Source: Methanosarcina sp. UBA402
Lineage (GTDB): Archaea; Halobacteriota; Methanosarcinia; Methanosarcinales; Methanosarcinaceae
Length of the DNA stretch: 14,388 nt
NCBI GenBank assembly: GCA_002509325.1
Contig: DADO01000129.1
Span: forward strand, 1-14,388
Reading direction: 5' to 3'
Shown here: positions 1-7,327 of the stretch, in pieces
How positions within the stretch are numbered: position 1 is the stretch's first letter
Layout of the letters: the number at the start of each line of letters is the position of its first letter
The notes under the pieces: model-generated
Seen by the model: only the letters and a program-made list of their open reading frames with translations
What the model was told of the DNA's origin: nothing
Databases searched by the model: none
Program-made: the position numbers and the translations under genes

Positions 1-202
1 CCTTACCCTGAATAGATACAAAAATCCAGATCTAATTTGATAACCTCTTAAAGAGGATCTCAAAATTAGCTTTTAAAATCCCTAATCTAATTTGAGACCC
101 TCATCATACCCTGAGGTATAGGCAGAAAAATATTTATCATACCCTGAGATATAATTTGTCACTAATAAAAGTTAATCATACCAGAAACGGGTCGCTTATC
201 TC
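1..202. repeat. Repeat-rich leader upstream of the zinc-ribbon membrane protein
   Basis: Two families of short direct repeats are visible. An 18-base unit at 30-47 recurs at 85-102 with 16 of 18 positions matching (core atctaatttga). A second unit, atcataccctgaggtata at 103-120, recurs at 136-153 with one mismatch, and its first eight bases (atcatacc) appear again at 175-182, just before the gene start. A tight dyad, cctctt-a-aagagg, lies at 44-56. Units near 33-39 bp apart upstream of a gene could be regulator sites, but this is inference. No coding region was seen. Confidence 0.5.
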
Positions 203-943
203 TTGACAAAAGACAAACGCATCAGGTTTCCATCAGGTTCATATCAGGCTTTTTATGAAGACATCAGCTACAGAATAGATCCTGAAAATGACACCGTGGA
301 AATGACCCAGAGACTAAATCCCAGATATAGCTCTGAGAGTAGGGAAGAGGCTGTTAATCTGGCAAATAAACTTGGAATTGAAAATATTCAAAAAAGAGCC
401 AGGCTATTCTTAAAACTCCTTCTTCTTTCAATACTATTATTTCTGTTTTTGGTGATTTTTCCTGCTTATTTCTCCATAGAATCAGAAGGCTTTCTATCAG
501 TAGGAAAATTTTTAACGATTGTGTCAGAGATTGCTTTCCTTTATATGTTTGGTTATTACAGAGCCGCAGTGAATTATTGTATGGATTCGTACTGCGAAAA
601 ATGCGGTAAGCATTTCGTTTTTGAGGAATTTGAGGCTCCCCTTGTAAAAGAAGTAAGCAAAATCGATGCCTATACAAAAACCTTAACACGATACTGGCAT
701 TGTAGAAACTGTGGGCATAAAGATATAAAAGTCGAACCTCGATCCATAAATCATCATCATGAGAAAAAACAGGGTAATTTAAGGGAAGATACCTGCGAAG
801 AATGCGGGAAAGAGCATTCAATAGAAGAATATAGGAATATTGATGTCTTAAACTATGCTCTCAAAAAGAAAATCAGGTATTTTAAGTGCAGAAACTGTGG
901 CTACCATGAAATCAGACTAAATAAAAAGTTCAAAATTGTTTAA
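203..943 (+). CDS. Membrane protein with two C-terminal zinc ribbons, function unknown
   Basis: This 246-residue protein is not one I can name. Residues 1-65 are hydrophilic. Two hydrophobic segments follow, roughly 67-91 and 101-121, predicted to cross the membrane as a hairpin. The rest is soluble and carries eight cysteines in four CxxC pairs: C131/C134 with C167/C170, and C198/C201 with C229/C232. Each set makes a four-cysteine zinc ribbon with a CxNCG-type second knuckle, so the domain looks duplicated. With both termini on the same side, the ribbons are probably cytoplasmic and could bind nucleic acid, protein or metal; this is inference. The start is a TTG at 203; an in-frame stop lies at 173-175 and no better start exists before Met34. 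No clear Shine-Dalgarno sequence is present, so a leaderless mRNA or a later start is possible. It stands alone, with repeats upstream. Confidence 0.7.
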   Translation: MTKDKRIRFPSGSYQAFYEDISYRIDPENDTVEMTQRLNPRYSSESREEAVNLANKLGIENIQKRARLFLKLLLLSILLFLFLVIFPAYFSIESEGFLSVGKFLTIVSEIAFLYMFGYYRAAVNYCMDSYCEKCGKHFVFEEFEAPLVKEVSKIDAYTKTLTRYWHCRNCGHKDIKVEPRSINHHHEKKQGNLREDTCEECGKEHSIEEYRNIDVLNYALKKKIRYFKCRNCGYHEIRLNKKFKIV

Positions 944-1109
944 TAGTTTTGAGCCCGTCATAATCAAATACCGTACTTTGAAAATAGCACAGGATAACAA
1001 TACTTTCCTTTAAAAAGTTTTATTAGGAGGGGCTGCCGCGAAAAATTAAGATGCAAGCCATAAATCCCTGCTCAAAATCTCCCCCTTAGCGAGCTCATAT
1101 TTTTATATT

Positions 1110-1147
1110 AAGAAGCGTAAAACCCCTGAGTCTTTAGCTCAGGGGTT
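1110..1147 (+). repeat. Perfect hairpin resembling an IS200/IS605-type end
   Basis: The conserved flank AAGAAGCGTAAAACCC (1110-1125) runs into a perfect 10-bp stem, aacccctgag (1121-1130) with ctcaggggtt (1138-1147), around the 7-base loop tctttag. It is followed by gttcac. The same flank and loop occur at 7655-7692 on the minus strand with a different but still paired stem. A subterminal hairpin followed by a short cleavage-site-like sequence is typical of right ends of IS200/IS605/IS1341-group elements. No transposase remains beside this copy, so it would be a solo end or a small non-autonomous element. It could also be an ordinary terminator for the zinc-ribbon gene, though it lacks a T-run. 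Confidence 0.5.
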
Positions 1148-1186
1148 GTTCACAAATCAGTCCACTTAAGCAAAACAAAGCGTTAA

Positions 1187-1236
1187 GAAAAAGATTTATC
1201 CTCCCGAGATAGCTTTAGGAGGCTGAACTTGGGAGG
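1187..1236 (-). terminator. Putative hcp terminator
   Basis: On the minus strand, just past the hcp stop, cctccc (from 1231-1236) can pair with gggagg (from 1200-1205), and an inner cctcc can pair as an alternative. The arm is followed by a T-rich stretch including ttttt (1187-1194 region). A GC-rich hairpin plus T-tract fits an archaeal intrinsic terminator. Confidence 0.45.
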
Positions 1237-1263
1237 CTAAACAAGGGCAACCTGGCCTCAAGC

Positions 1264-2886
1264 CTATTTCAGAAGCACTTTCATATCCTCTTCAACGGTT
1301 GTATTAGGCCTCAGATTGAAATTCTCGACCAGCACTTTAAGAACGTTAGGGGAGAGAAATGCCGGAAGTGTCGGGCCAAGGGTGATATTTTTTACGCCGA
1401 GGCTCAGGAGGGCAAGCAGCACAAGCACGGCTTTTTGCTCATACCAGGCTATATTGTAGGATACAGGCAGGTCGTTTATGTCCTCAAGCCCGAAGGCTTC
1501 TGCAAGTTTCTGGGCTATCACCACAAGCGAATAGGAATCATTGCACTGCCCGGCATCGAGAACTCTCGGAATTCCTCCGATATCGCCGAGGTCGAGTTTG
1601 TTGTAGCGGTATTTGGCGCAGCCTGCGGTCAGGATCACGGTATCTTTCGGAAGGGCTTTTGCAAACTCGGTGTAGTAAGCTCTTTCCTTATGCCTTCCAT
1701 CGCAGCCTGCCATGACCATGAACCCGCTGATCTTTCCGGTTTTTATGGCATCTATGATTTTATCTGCAACCGAGAGAGCTGCCTCGTGCGCAAAACCTAC
1801 GGTTATAGTTCCGCTTTCTATCGGCTCGGGAGGCTTGCTCGTTTTTGCCTGCTCGATGAGAGGGGTGAAATCCTTTGTACCGTCTTCTTTTTCGTAGATG
1901 TGGGGAAGCCCTTCAAACCCAACTATACCTGTGGTATAAATCCGGTTTTTATATGACGTTCTTGGCGGGATTATGCAGTTTGTGGTCATGAGGATCGGGC
2001 CGTTGAACTTTTCGAACTCCTCATTCTGTTTCCACCAGGCATTCCCGTAATTGCCTGCGAAGTTGCCATATTTTTTGAAAGCGGGGTATGAGTTTGCGGG
2101 CAGCATCTCTCCATGCGTGTAAACATCAATTCCTGTACCTTTTGTCTGCTCGAGGAGTTGTTCCAGATCCCTCAGGTCGTGCCCACTAATAAGGATTCCT
2201 GGGCTGTCCCTCACACCGACATTAACAGTTGTCGGCTCCGGGTTTCCATAAGTTTCAGTATTTGCCTTATCGAGCAGGGCAAGGACGGATACGCCTTTCT
2301 GTCCGCATTCCAGCACCAGGCCAAGCAGGGCTTCCACTCCCAGACTGTCGTCTGTTGTTGAAACAAGCCCTTTTTCTATGAATTCAAAAATTGTTTCGTC
2401 TTTGTAGCCGAGGATATATGCATGGTGGGCGTAAGCAGCCATCCCCTTCAGGCCGTAAGTCAGGAGTTCCCGAAGAGACCGGATATCCTCGTCCTGAGTG
2501 GAATGAACAGCAAAATCCATATTCTCTATGTTTTCAGGAGTAACTGTAGCCACAACAGGCAAATCCTTTTCCGAAGGTATCATTTCAGAGGGAAGCTTTG
2601 CCTTAATTTGATCTCTGAGCTCGAATCCTTTCTTTAGAAGGATTTCCATTTCTCGCTTGTCAAAATTGGTATTGGTAAGGGTTGCAAAGAAGCTGTCAAG
2701 TAAAAACCTGTCTGTTGCTTCTTCATTCAGACCTGCAGCCCTTGCTTTAAGGTTATAGAACGAGATGCTTTTAAGGACATAAATCAATTTGTCCTGAAGA
2801 TCTGCAACTTCTCCTTTCTTGCCGCATACCCCACTTTTCGTACAGCCCTTTACATTAAGCGTTTCCTGGCACTGGTTACAGAACAT
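1264..2886 (-). CDS. hcp: Hybrid cluster protein (hydroxylamine reductase), class I
   Basis: The 540-residue product is a hybrid cluster protein (prismane). Members reduce hydroxylamine to ammonia in vitro and act on nitric oxide or in S-nitrosylation in vivo. The N-terminal cysteines C3, C6, C15 and C21 (spacing x2, x8, x5) would hold the proximal iron-sulfur cluster, and the spacing and full length match the class I proteins of anaerobes rather than the shorter class III form. All expected hybrid-cluster ligands can be placed: H236 (SGHDL), E260 (HGEML), C304 (TTNC), C395 (AGCDGR), C423 (TAGCAKYR), C448 (DAGQC) and E483 with K485 (WYEQKA). It is cytoplasmic. The start is fixed by a Shine-Dalgarno GAGGTGAG (2892-2899) five bases upstream. 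It is monocistronic, with no hcr-like reductase beside it, so the electron donor must be encoded elsewhere. Confidence 0.96.
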   Translation of the reverse strand: MFCNQCQETLNVKGCTKSGVCGKKGEVADLQDKLIYVLKSISFYNLKARAAGLNEEATDRFLLDSFFATLTNTNFDKREMEILLKKGFELRDQIKAKLPSEMIPSEKDLPVVATVTPENIENMDFAVHSTQDEDIRSLRELLTYGLKGMAAYAHHAYILGYKDETIFEFIEKGLVSTTDDSLGVEALLGLVLECGQKGVSVLALLDKANTETYGNPEPTTVNVGVRDSPGILISGHDLRDLEQLLEQTKGTGIDVYTHGEMLPANSYPAFKKYGNFAGNYGNAWWKQNEEFEKFNGPILMTTNCIIPPRTSYKNRIYTTGIVGFEGLPHIYEKEDGTKDFTPLIEQAKTSKPPEPIESGTITVGFAHEAALSVADKIIDAIKTGKISGFMVMAGCDGRHKERAYYTEFAKALPKDTVILTAGCAKYRYNKLDLGDIGGIPRVLDAGQCNDSYSLVVIAQKLAEAFGLEDINDLPVSYNIAWYEQKAVLVLLALLSLGVKNITLGPTLPAFLSPNVLKVLVENFNLRPNTTVEEDMKVLLK

Positions 2887-3351
2887 ATTTTCTCACCTCA
2901 AACCTGTTTTAACACGAGATTTTCTGTTTCCTTTCCAAAATTTTTAGCTGTTTCTAGACCTTTTTAGATTTCTAATATATAGTATCATTTCGATATCTGT
3001 ATATTATAAAATAGACGATACCAGCTAATATATAGAAGACAGTTTCGAAGTGGATACCGGGAAATTATTCTATAATGAACGAAAAAAATTAAATTTTGGT
3101 CTGCCGTCCTTTTTGATCTTTTTACCCCAAAATTGAATTCTCGGACAACTGTAAAGGAAGGAGGATTCGTGACCCTCCATAATGATGTAATAACATTCCT
3201 TTGGCTTTTTGTATCTTAGAGCCTATCTGAAATGTTAATAAAGGCGCGTTTTAAAGTTACAATAGGTCTGTAATATCCAGCAGCAGCATTTCTTATTACG
3301 GTACTGCCAATTTAAATATACTTATACAAGAGCCTCATAGAACTGCTTTGT
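2887..3351. other. Spacer with hcp promoter region
   Basis: This holds the hcp leader and promoter candidates (2972-3035) and the 3' flank of the DUF6448 gene. A possible 16-codon ORF starts at GTG 3169 on the plus strand behind a strong AAGGAGG (3158-3164) and ends with TAG at 3217-3219; it matches nothing I know and may be chance. GGAGG at 3160-3164 can also pair with CCTCC at 3174-3178. Confidence 0.5.
2972..3035 (-). promoter_or_regulatory. Candidate hcp promoters: duplicated TATA-like element
   Basis: The 11-mer ctatatattag, read on the minus strand, occurs twice, at 3025-3035 and 2972-2982, 53 bp apart. Between them lie an inverted gtatc/gatac pair and a second AT-rich stretch (ttttataatata). 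From the proximal copy the untranslated leader would be about 60 bases; the distal copy would give about 115. Two tandem TATA boxes, or a duplicated operator containing a TATA box, are both possible. Confidence 0.4.
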
Positions 3352-3990
3352 TCATTTAGCAGAGGCCATTTCCTCTTCTTCAGCATGGATCTGCATTTCT
3401 CCACTCTCGTTATCTGCTTCTATATAGTGGCCTTCTGCAGGAGCTGTAGCAGCTTCGTAGACTCTTTCCACATAGTGAATGAACGGGACATAGGCTTCAA
3501 TATATTCTCTGCCTGCACTGACATTATTTGCGCTGGAATGCTTCTTTTCCATTACTTTACTGAATTCTTCGCGAGTTCCATTCTCAGTTGCATCGGTTAA
3601 GAGCTTTACAAGCTTATCAGGCGAACCGGTTTTAAGAGCTTCATCGGCCGCAGGGATTGCAGTTCCCAGATCAAGCCCTGCAGGTTTCAAGCCGGTATAA
3701 GGCGCTCCTTCTCCTGCTCTATGCACACGTACCAGAGTTTCGAAGAAATACATGTCTGCAAGCTCCTTAGCTTCCGGACTCAGTTTCCTGACAGCGATGG
3801 TGTTGTTAAAGGCTTCTTTAATCTGGGCTTCGTCCTTCTCCTGAACCCAGATTAAGACTAGGTTTACATTTCCCGTTTCCAATGCTTCCTGGGCTGCCTT
3901 GACAACCGGGCCGTCCATAGTATCACAATGTGCGCTTACAGGTGTCGTAACTACAATTCCCAAGATAACCAAAAATGTTGTAAATAGCAT
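3352..3990 (-). CDS. Exported DUF6448-type protein
   Basis: The 212-residue protein resembles the DUF6448 family, whose biochemical role is unknown. It opens with a hydrophobic signal segment (about residues 1-19) ending TTPVSA, just before the family hallmark AHCDTMDGPVV (20-30). Further recognisable blocks are NLVLIWVQ (43-50), the YFFETLVRVHRAGEGAPYTG stretch (about 81-100), LKPAG, and FIHYVERVYEA near 170-180. The C-terminal tail is acidic and low in complexity (HAEEEEMASAK). It should be secreted or anchored outside the membrane. The start is doubtful. The first in-frame ATG is at 3990 and lacks a basic n-region. The only good Shine-Dalgarno (GAGGGGG, 4013-4019) lies 22 bases upstream of it but exactly seven bases before an in-frame ATA (4003-4005), which would give a classical MRAHVMLF signal start. 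The stop is TGA at 3352-3354. No operon partner is visible. Confidence 0.78.
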   Translation of the reverse strand: MLFTTFLVILGIVVTTPVSAHCDTMDGPVVKAAQEALETGNVNLVLIWVQEKDEAQIKEAFNNTIAVRKLSPEAKELADMYFFETLVRVHRAGEGAPYTGLKPAGLDLGTAIPAADEALKTGSPDKLVKLLTDATENGTREEFSKVMEKKHSSANNVSAGREYIEAYVPFIHYVERVYEAATAPAEGHYIEADNESGEMQIHAEEEEMASAK

Positions 3991-4479
3991 AACATGTGCT
4001 CTTATAGCATTACCCCCTCTTGATTAACTTACTCTAGTTTTTATGTGAGAAATCAAACTAAAATTCCAAATTACACAATCTGGAATTAATAATTTTATAT
4101 GGCTAATTGAATAAATAATTTTTGATTCTTACTTATCTCGGAAGACTCCTGAAACATCTTGCAAAGAAGAGCTTTATCATAGAAGAAATACGTACACCTT
4201 ACTGTACATTGTAGCTTTTGCTGTTATAAAAAGTACGTTCTACGTGCTTTGCAATACATCAAGATAGAATCAAGATAGAACATTGGATTTTTGGATTTCA
4301 TAGTTACTGCCTCAGTATTTTGAATAAGGTGTAAATCTATTTTTGCATAGCATGAGAGTATTTTTGACAATGTTTGTGGGTTCTCACACTATATAATTTA
4401 TGCTTTCTAATTTATGCTTTCCTTTAGAAACTACTTTAAGGAATAAAGATTTAAATCTTTTTGAGATTTAAATTTCAAT
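3991..4479. other. Divergent spacer between DUF6448 gene and TrmB-family gene
   Basis: This spacer carries the promoters of both divergent genes. A TATA-like ATATAAAA on the minus strand (4093-4100) fits the DUF6448 gene. An aattcca/tggaatt dyad (4062-4068 and 4081-4087) lies between that box and the gene. Two exact tandem repeats are present: an 11-bp unit at 4258-4268/4269-4279 (atcaagataga) and a 14-bp unit at 4394-4407/4408-4421 (taatttatgctttc). The middle, about 4110-4390, has no supported gene. Confidence 0.5.
4445..4474 (+). promoter_or_regulatory. Palindromic TATA/operator of the TrmB-family gene
   Basis: A perfect 16-bp palindrome, aaagatttaaatcttt (4445-4460), is followed by a second partial copy, gagatttaaatttc (4463-4476 region). 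The palindrome's centre is about 27 bases before the ATG at 4480, where a TATA box for a leaderless transcript would sit, and no Shine-Dalgarno precedes the ATG. A palindrome covering the TATA box suggests autorepression by the encoded winged-helix protein; this last step is inference. Confidence 0.45.
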
Positions 4480-5300
4480 ATGCAAAAGACTAAGCTTCTG
4501 AAGGAAATCGGCCTAAGTGCTTATGAATCGGCTATCTATCTTTCTCTTCTGAAATTAGGCGTTTCCGAAGCAAGTACTATCTATAAGGACGCAGAGGTAC
4601 CCTATGGGAAAGTCTACAGCGCCCTTAATTCCTTGGTAGAAAAGGGTTTTGTTGAAGTCCAGCGTTCAAGACCCAAAAAGTTCAGGGGAGTCAAACCAGA
4701 CATTGTTTTAGATAGAGTTATTAAAAAAAAGGAGTCTGAAGTCGAAAAAGAACTGGAGGTTTTGAAGCTTAAGACTGATGAATTAAAAAATATACTAATG
4801 ACTACCTCATCTCTTAAAACAAAAGATGAGATCTTCTGGACAACTGCGGTCACTGAAACCGATATTAAAAAAGTTGTAATTTCTCTCTTCAGCGAAGCAA
4901 GAGAGTCGTCATGTGTAGTTCCTCACTCTCTAGGAATGCCAGTATTGACTATAATATTTGATGAATTTGTAAGATCCCTTGAACGAGGGGTCAAAGTCAA
5001 AATGTTGGTTTCCCCACAGTTTAACAACTTTGTTTCTTTTCTTTCCAGAAACGATGAAAAAACTTTAGAAGTATTGAAAAAAACTTGGAAATCAGAGCCG
5101 TTAGAAACACTAATTCGCATTTTGGGATCATTGACAATAATCTGGTGATATTACTTCAACCTCATCCCCTGGATAAAAACCGGCTCATTTCAGTTGTGAA
5201 AATCTGGGATGCTGATCTTGCCAAAAGCCTTCGGAAAGAATTCGATATAATGTGGAAAGTAGGGAAGATATTTGAGCTGGAAGAAAAGGCTACGGAATGA
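4480..5300 (+). pseudogene. TrmB-family transcriptional regulator, frameshifted
   Basis: The first frame (4480-5148, 222 residues) starts with a TrmB-type winged helix (about residues 5-70, with GLSAYESAIYLSLL and PYGKVYSALNSLVEKGFV) and a short coiled coil (about 78-106). A phospholipase-D-like effector domain begins near residue 120. The frame then runs into unrelated residues and a stop. The -1 frame from about 5079 to 5300 continues the domain with SHFGIIDNNLVILLQPHPLD and a typical ending. The switch falls in a run of seven A (5077-5083): one extra A would restore a single product of 273 residues reading VLKKNLEIRAVRN. Cause not decidable here: a real mutation, a sequencing error in a homopolymer, or slippage by polymerase or ribosome. 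Members of this family repress or activate metabolic and sugar-uptake genes; the target is unknown. Confidence 0.75.
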
Positions 5301-5784
5301 ATAATTAATTCGGATTTCACATATGTCTCTTTCAGACTATACAATAACCTGTTGAACGCAATAACCTTTTGAACGCCTCATGCTTAAATATCTCCATTTC
5401 TCAAAACCCTACAATTTCAAAGAGCTTCAGTTAACCCCCTCAACCCTCTGAGTTAGACGAGCATTAGCTATTGGAAAAAAAGTCGTTATCCTCTTTCTCC
5501 ATATGCCGGTAAAAAGTTGGATACATACTTGAACTCTTAACTATCGTTGATAGTGCCTCAGAATCTCATATTCTGGAAACGGCCTCATTTATCCTCTTTA
5601 CATATTTTCCTGTTCATTTACCTGCAATCTCCGGCAATGAATGCCATGAATTGCCCGATAACTGGAATATTTTTTTTGAATAGCTACCAGGTCCCCCGAT
5701 TCCGGGATTTAATACTAATACACCAGATGCAAGTTGCAAGCCGAGTATAACGGCTATATACCAAACTCAGGTTCGATATTAATT
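5301..5784. other. Spacer upstream of the chimeric gene
   Basis: This contains an imperfect 17-bp tandem repeat (5342-5358 and 5359-5375, one mismatch, caataacc[t/g]-ttgaacg type). A small agccg/cggct dyad lies at 5739-5755 shortly before the ATG at 5785. Open stretches here have no coding character that I can support. Confidence 0.45.
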
Positions 5785-7302
5785 ATGAAATCCACTAATC
5801 CAAATAAAAAACAACGGGTTATAAAACAAAATACAGGTTGCTCATTAGCCTTCCGTTTCCTGATCTCTTTATTGATAATAGTCATCCTTTTGACAAACCC
5901 AACTTCTGCAATTGTAGTTTCAGGAAACACTCATCTTGGCGTGGAAGTTTCTGAAATCTCCCCTAACCCTGCAAGGCCGGGCGAAGATTTACTCATAAAA
6001 GTAAATGTAGAGAATGTCGGAGACGATCCTGCAAAGAACGTTATAGTAGGAATTGAGGAAGTTTCTCCGTTTATTTTTAAGTACAGCACCTCAGAGATTT
6101 ATGGTTCCGGGACTAACACAGAACGCTTTTTTCAAATTGATCATATTCGACAGCGTTCAAAAGTAGAGCTGAATTTCCATTTCAGAATTGATCCAAATGC
6201 TGAATCTGGAGATTATCAGCTTGAATTCACTATAAAAGACAATAACGAAACAAGTCTTTCTAAAATAATTCCTGTTCACGTGGAAGGAAACCCGGATCTT
6301 GTACTTACAGGCACCGAAATTCTTCCTGTAAAAAAGGGTAATTCGTCATCGGGAGCTATAGTTTCAGGGCAGGAATTCTACCTCAGGACAGCAGTTAAGA
6401 ACGCCGGAAACGCGGACGCAAAAAACGTCAGGGTAATGCTTAACCTCAATAGCTCATCGCCTTTGATCCCGCTCGAAGACAATGTTCACTTTATTGAAAA
6501 CTTGAGTACAGGTAGCTCTGAAAATATATCATTCAAACTCCTTTTAGGCAGCAATGCGCCTGTTCAGCCTTACAGGATACCCTTAAGGATAACGGCCTCA
6601 AATGGCGCTGAAACCTTCCAGATAGACAAAACCCAGGAGATTGGAATTAACGTCCTTAATCGGGCAAAAATCGATATTTCAAGTCTGAAGTTTGATCAGG
6701 GGGTGCCTGTGAAAGGCCAGCAGGTATCCATATTCGTAGCTATAATGGGGTCAAGTGGTAGTGGCAAATCTACGTTCCTGAACCAACTTGGTCTTCTTGA
6801 TATTCCAACCTCAGGAACCGTTATTATCAATTCTATCGACACTTCCAAAATGTCCGAAAAAGAAAAAGGAAATTTACGTCTTCACAACCTTGGCTATGTC
6901 TTTCAGGACTATGCTCTGCTGCCCGAACTTTCCGCAATTGAAAACGTTTGCCTGCCTCTAATGATGCAGGGTAAGAGTAAAGAAGAGTATCAAAGAGCAG
7001 CGTCTGCAGTATTGATTTCGGTCGGGCTTGAAGACAGGTTGGATCAGTTTCCCTCCAAAATGAGCGGCGGCCAGCAGCAAAGAGTTTCAATTGCCAAGGC
7101 TCTTGCCCACAAACCCAGGGTTCTCTTCGCTGACGAGCCCTGTGCAAACCTGGACAGTCTGGCTTCAAAGCAGATTCTTGAGCTATTCAGGAAGTTCAAT
7201 AAAGAGGAGGATCAAACGATTGTAATGGTCGCGCATGAAGACTGGCACATGGAATATGTTGATAGGGTAATAAGGTTGAAGGATGGAGTGTTGGAGAGTT
7301 AA
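5785..7302 (+). CDS. Chimeric protein: exported CARDB-type domains fused in frame to a truncated ABC ATPase
   Basis: Counting from ATG 5785 the product has 505 residues. A basic n-region and hydrophobic core (about 20-42, ending NPTSA) form a signal peptide. Two CARDB/COG1361-like beta-sandwich domains follow (about 50-170 and 171-292), and a third begins near 293 but breaks off at about 314-316. From FVAIMG onward the sequence is a MacB/LolD-type ABC ATPase: Walker A GSSGSGKST (322-330), Q-loop Q374, signature MSGGQQQR (426-433), Walker B VLFADEP with E451, D-loop NLDS (455-458) and switch H484. About 35 residues normally before Walker A, including the A-loop, are missing, and no membrane segment separates the parts. 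In archaea the exported protein, a permease and the ATPase are usually separate neighbours, so a deletion that removed the rest of the first gene, any permease and the ATPase start explains it best. An upstream in-frame TTG (5734) would spoil the signal peptide. Probably non-functional as a transporter. Confidence 0.8.
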   Translation: MKSTNPNKKQRVIKQNTGCSLAFRFLISLLIIVILLTNPTSAIVVSGNTHLGVEVSEISPNPARPGEDLLIKVNVENVGDDPAKNVIVGIEEVSPFIFKYSTSEIYGSGTNTERFFQIDHIRQRSKVELNFHFRIDPNAESGDYQLEFTIKDNNETSLSKIIPVHVEGNPDLVLTGTEILPVKKGNSSSGAIVSGQEFYLRTAVKNAGNADAKNVRVMLNLNSSSPLIPLEDNVHFIENLSTGSSENISFKLLLGSNAPVQPYRIPLRITASNGAETFQIDKTQEIGINVLNRAKIDISSLKFDQGVPVKGQQVSIFVAIMGSSGSGKSTFLNQLGLLDIPTSGTVIINSIDTSKMSEKEKGNLRLHNLGYVFQDYALLPELSAIENVCLPLMMQGKSKEEYQRAASAVLISVGLEDRLDQFPSKMSGGQQQRVSIAKALAHKPRVLFADEPCANLDSLASKQILELFRKFNKEEDQTIVMVAHEDWHMEYVDRVIRLKDGVLES

Positions 7303-7306
7303 CTAA

Positions 7307-7327
7307 CGCTAAACTAAATATTTAGCG
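7307..7327. repeat. Hairpin at the end of the tnpB-like remnant
   Basis: A perfect 7-bp inverted repeat, cgctaaa (7307-7313) and tttagcg (7321-7327), encloses a 7-base loop. It begins five bases after the stop of the chimeric gene and contains the stop codon of the minus-strand remnant. The arm resembles that of the hairpin at 7655-7678 (shared ccgctaaat). It may be an IS end or serve as a terminator. Confidence 0.4.

Larger units (their letters stand above)
944..1263. other. Spacer between convergent genes
   Basis: This spacer separates the zinc-ribbon gene from the 3' end of hcp on the opposite strand. It contains the hairpin at 1110-1147 and the hcp terminator at 1187-1236, described separately. 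No open frame with coding character was seen. Confidence 0.6.

Noticed and set aside
354..821. 155-codon minus-strand frame opposite the zinc-ribbon gene
   Set aside because: The plus-strand frame carries eight ordered cysteines and membrane segments; the minus-strand product shows no motif.
1121..1147. Simple intrinsic terminator of the zinc-ribbon gene
   Set aside because: It is about 180 bases past the stop, lacks a T-run, and shares flank and loop with a distant copy, so an element end fits better; a terminator role is not excluded.
1435..1956. 173-codon open frame opposite hcp
   Set aside because: It is antisense to a fully conserved enzyme gene and has no family resemblance or ribosome site.
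3169..3219. 16-codon ORF behind a strong AAGGAGG as a real small protein
   Set aside because: The ribosome-site match is good, but such a short frame can occur by chance and nothing else supports it; mentioned only in the spacer entry.
5077..5084. Programmed -1 frameshift heptamer A AAA AAC in the TrmB-family gene
   Set aside because: The heptamer is present but out of register with the zero frame (TTG AAA AAA ACT), and no strong stem-loop follows; a mutated or misread A-run is simpler.
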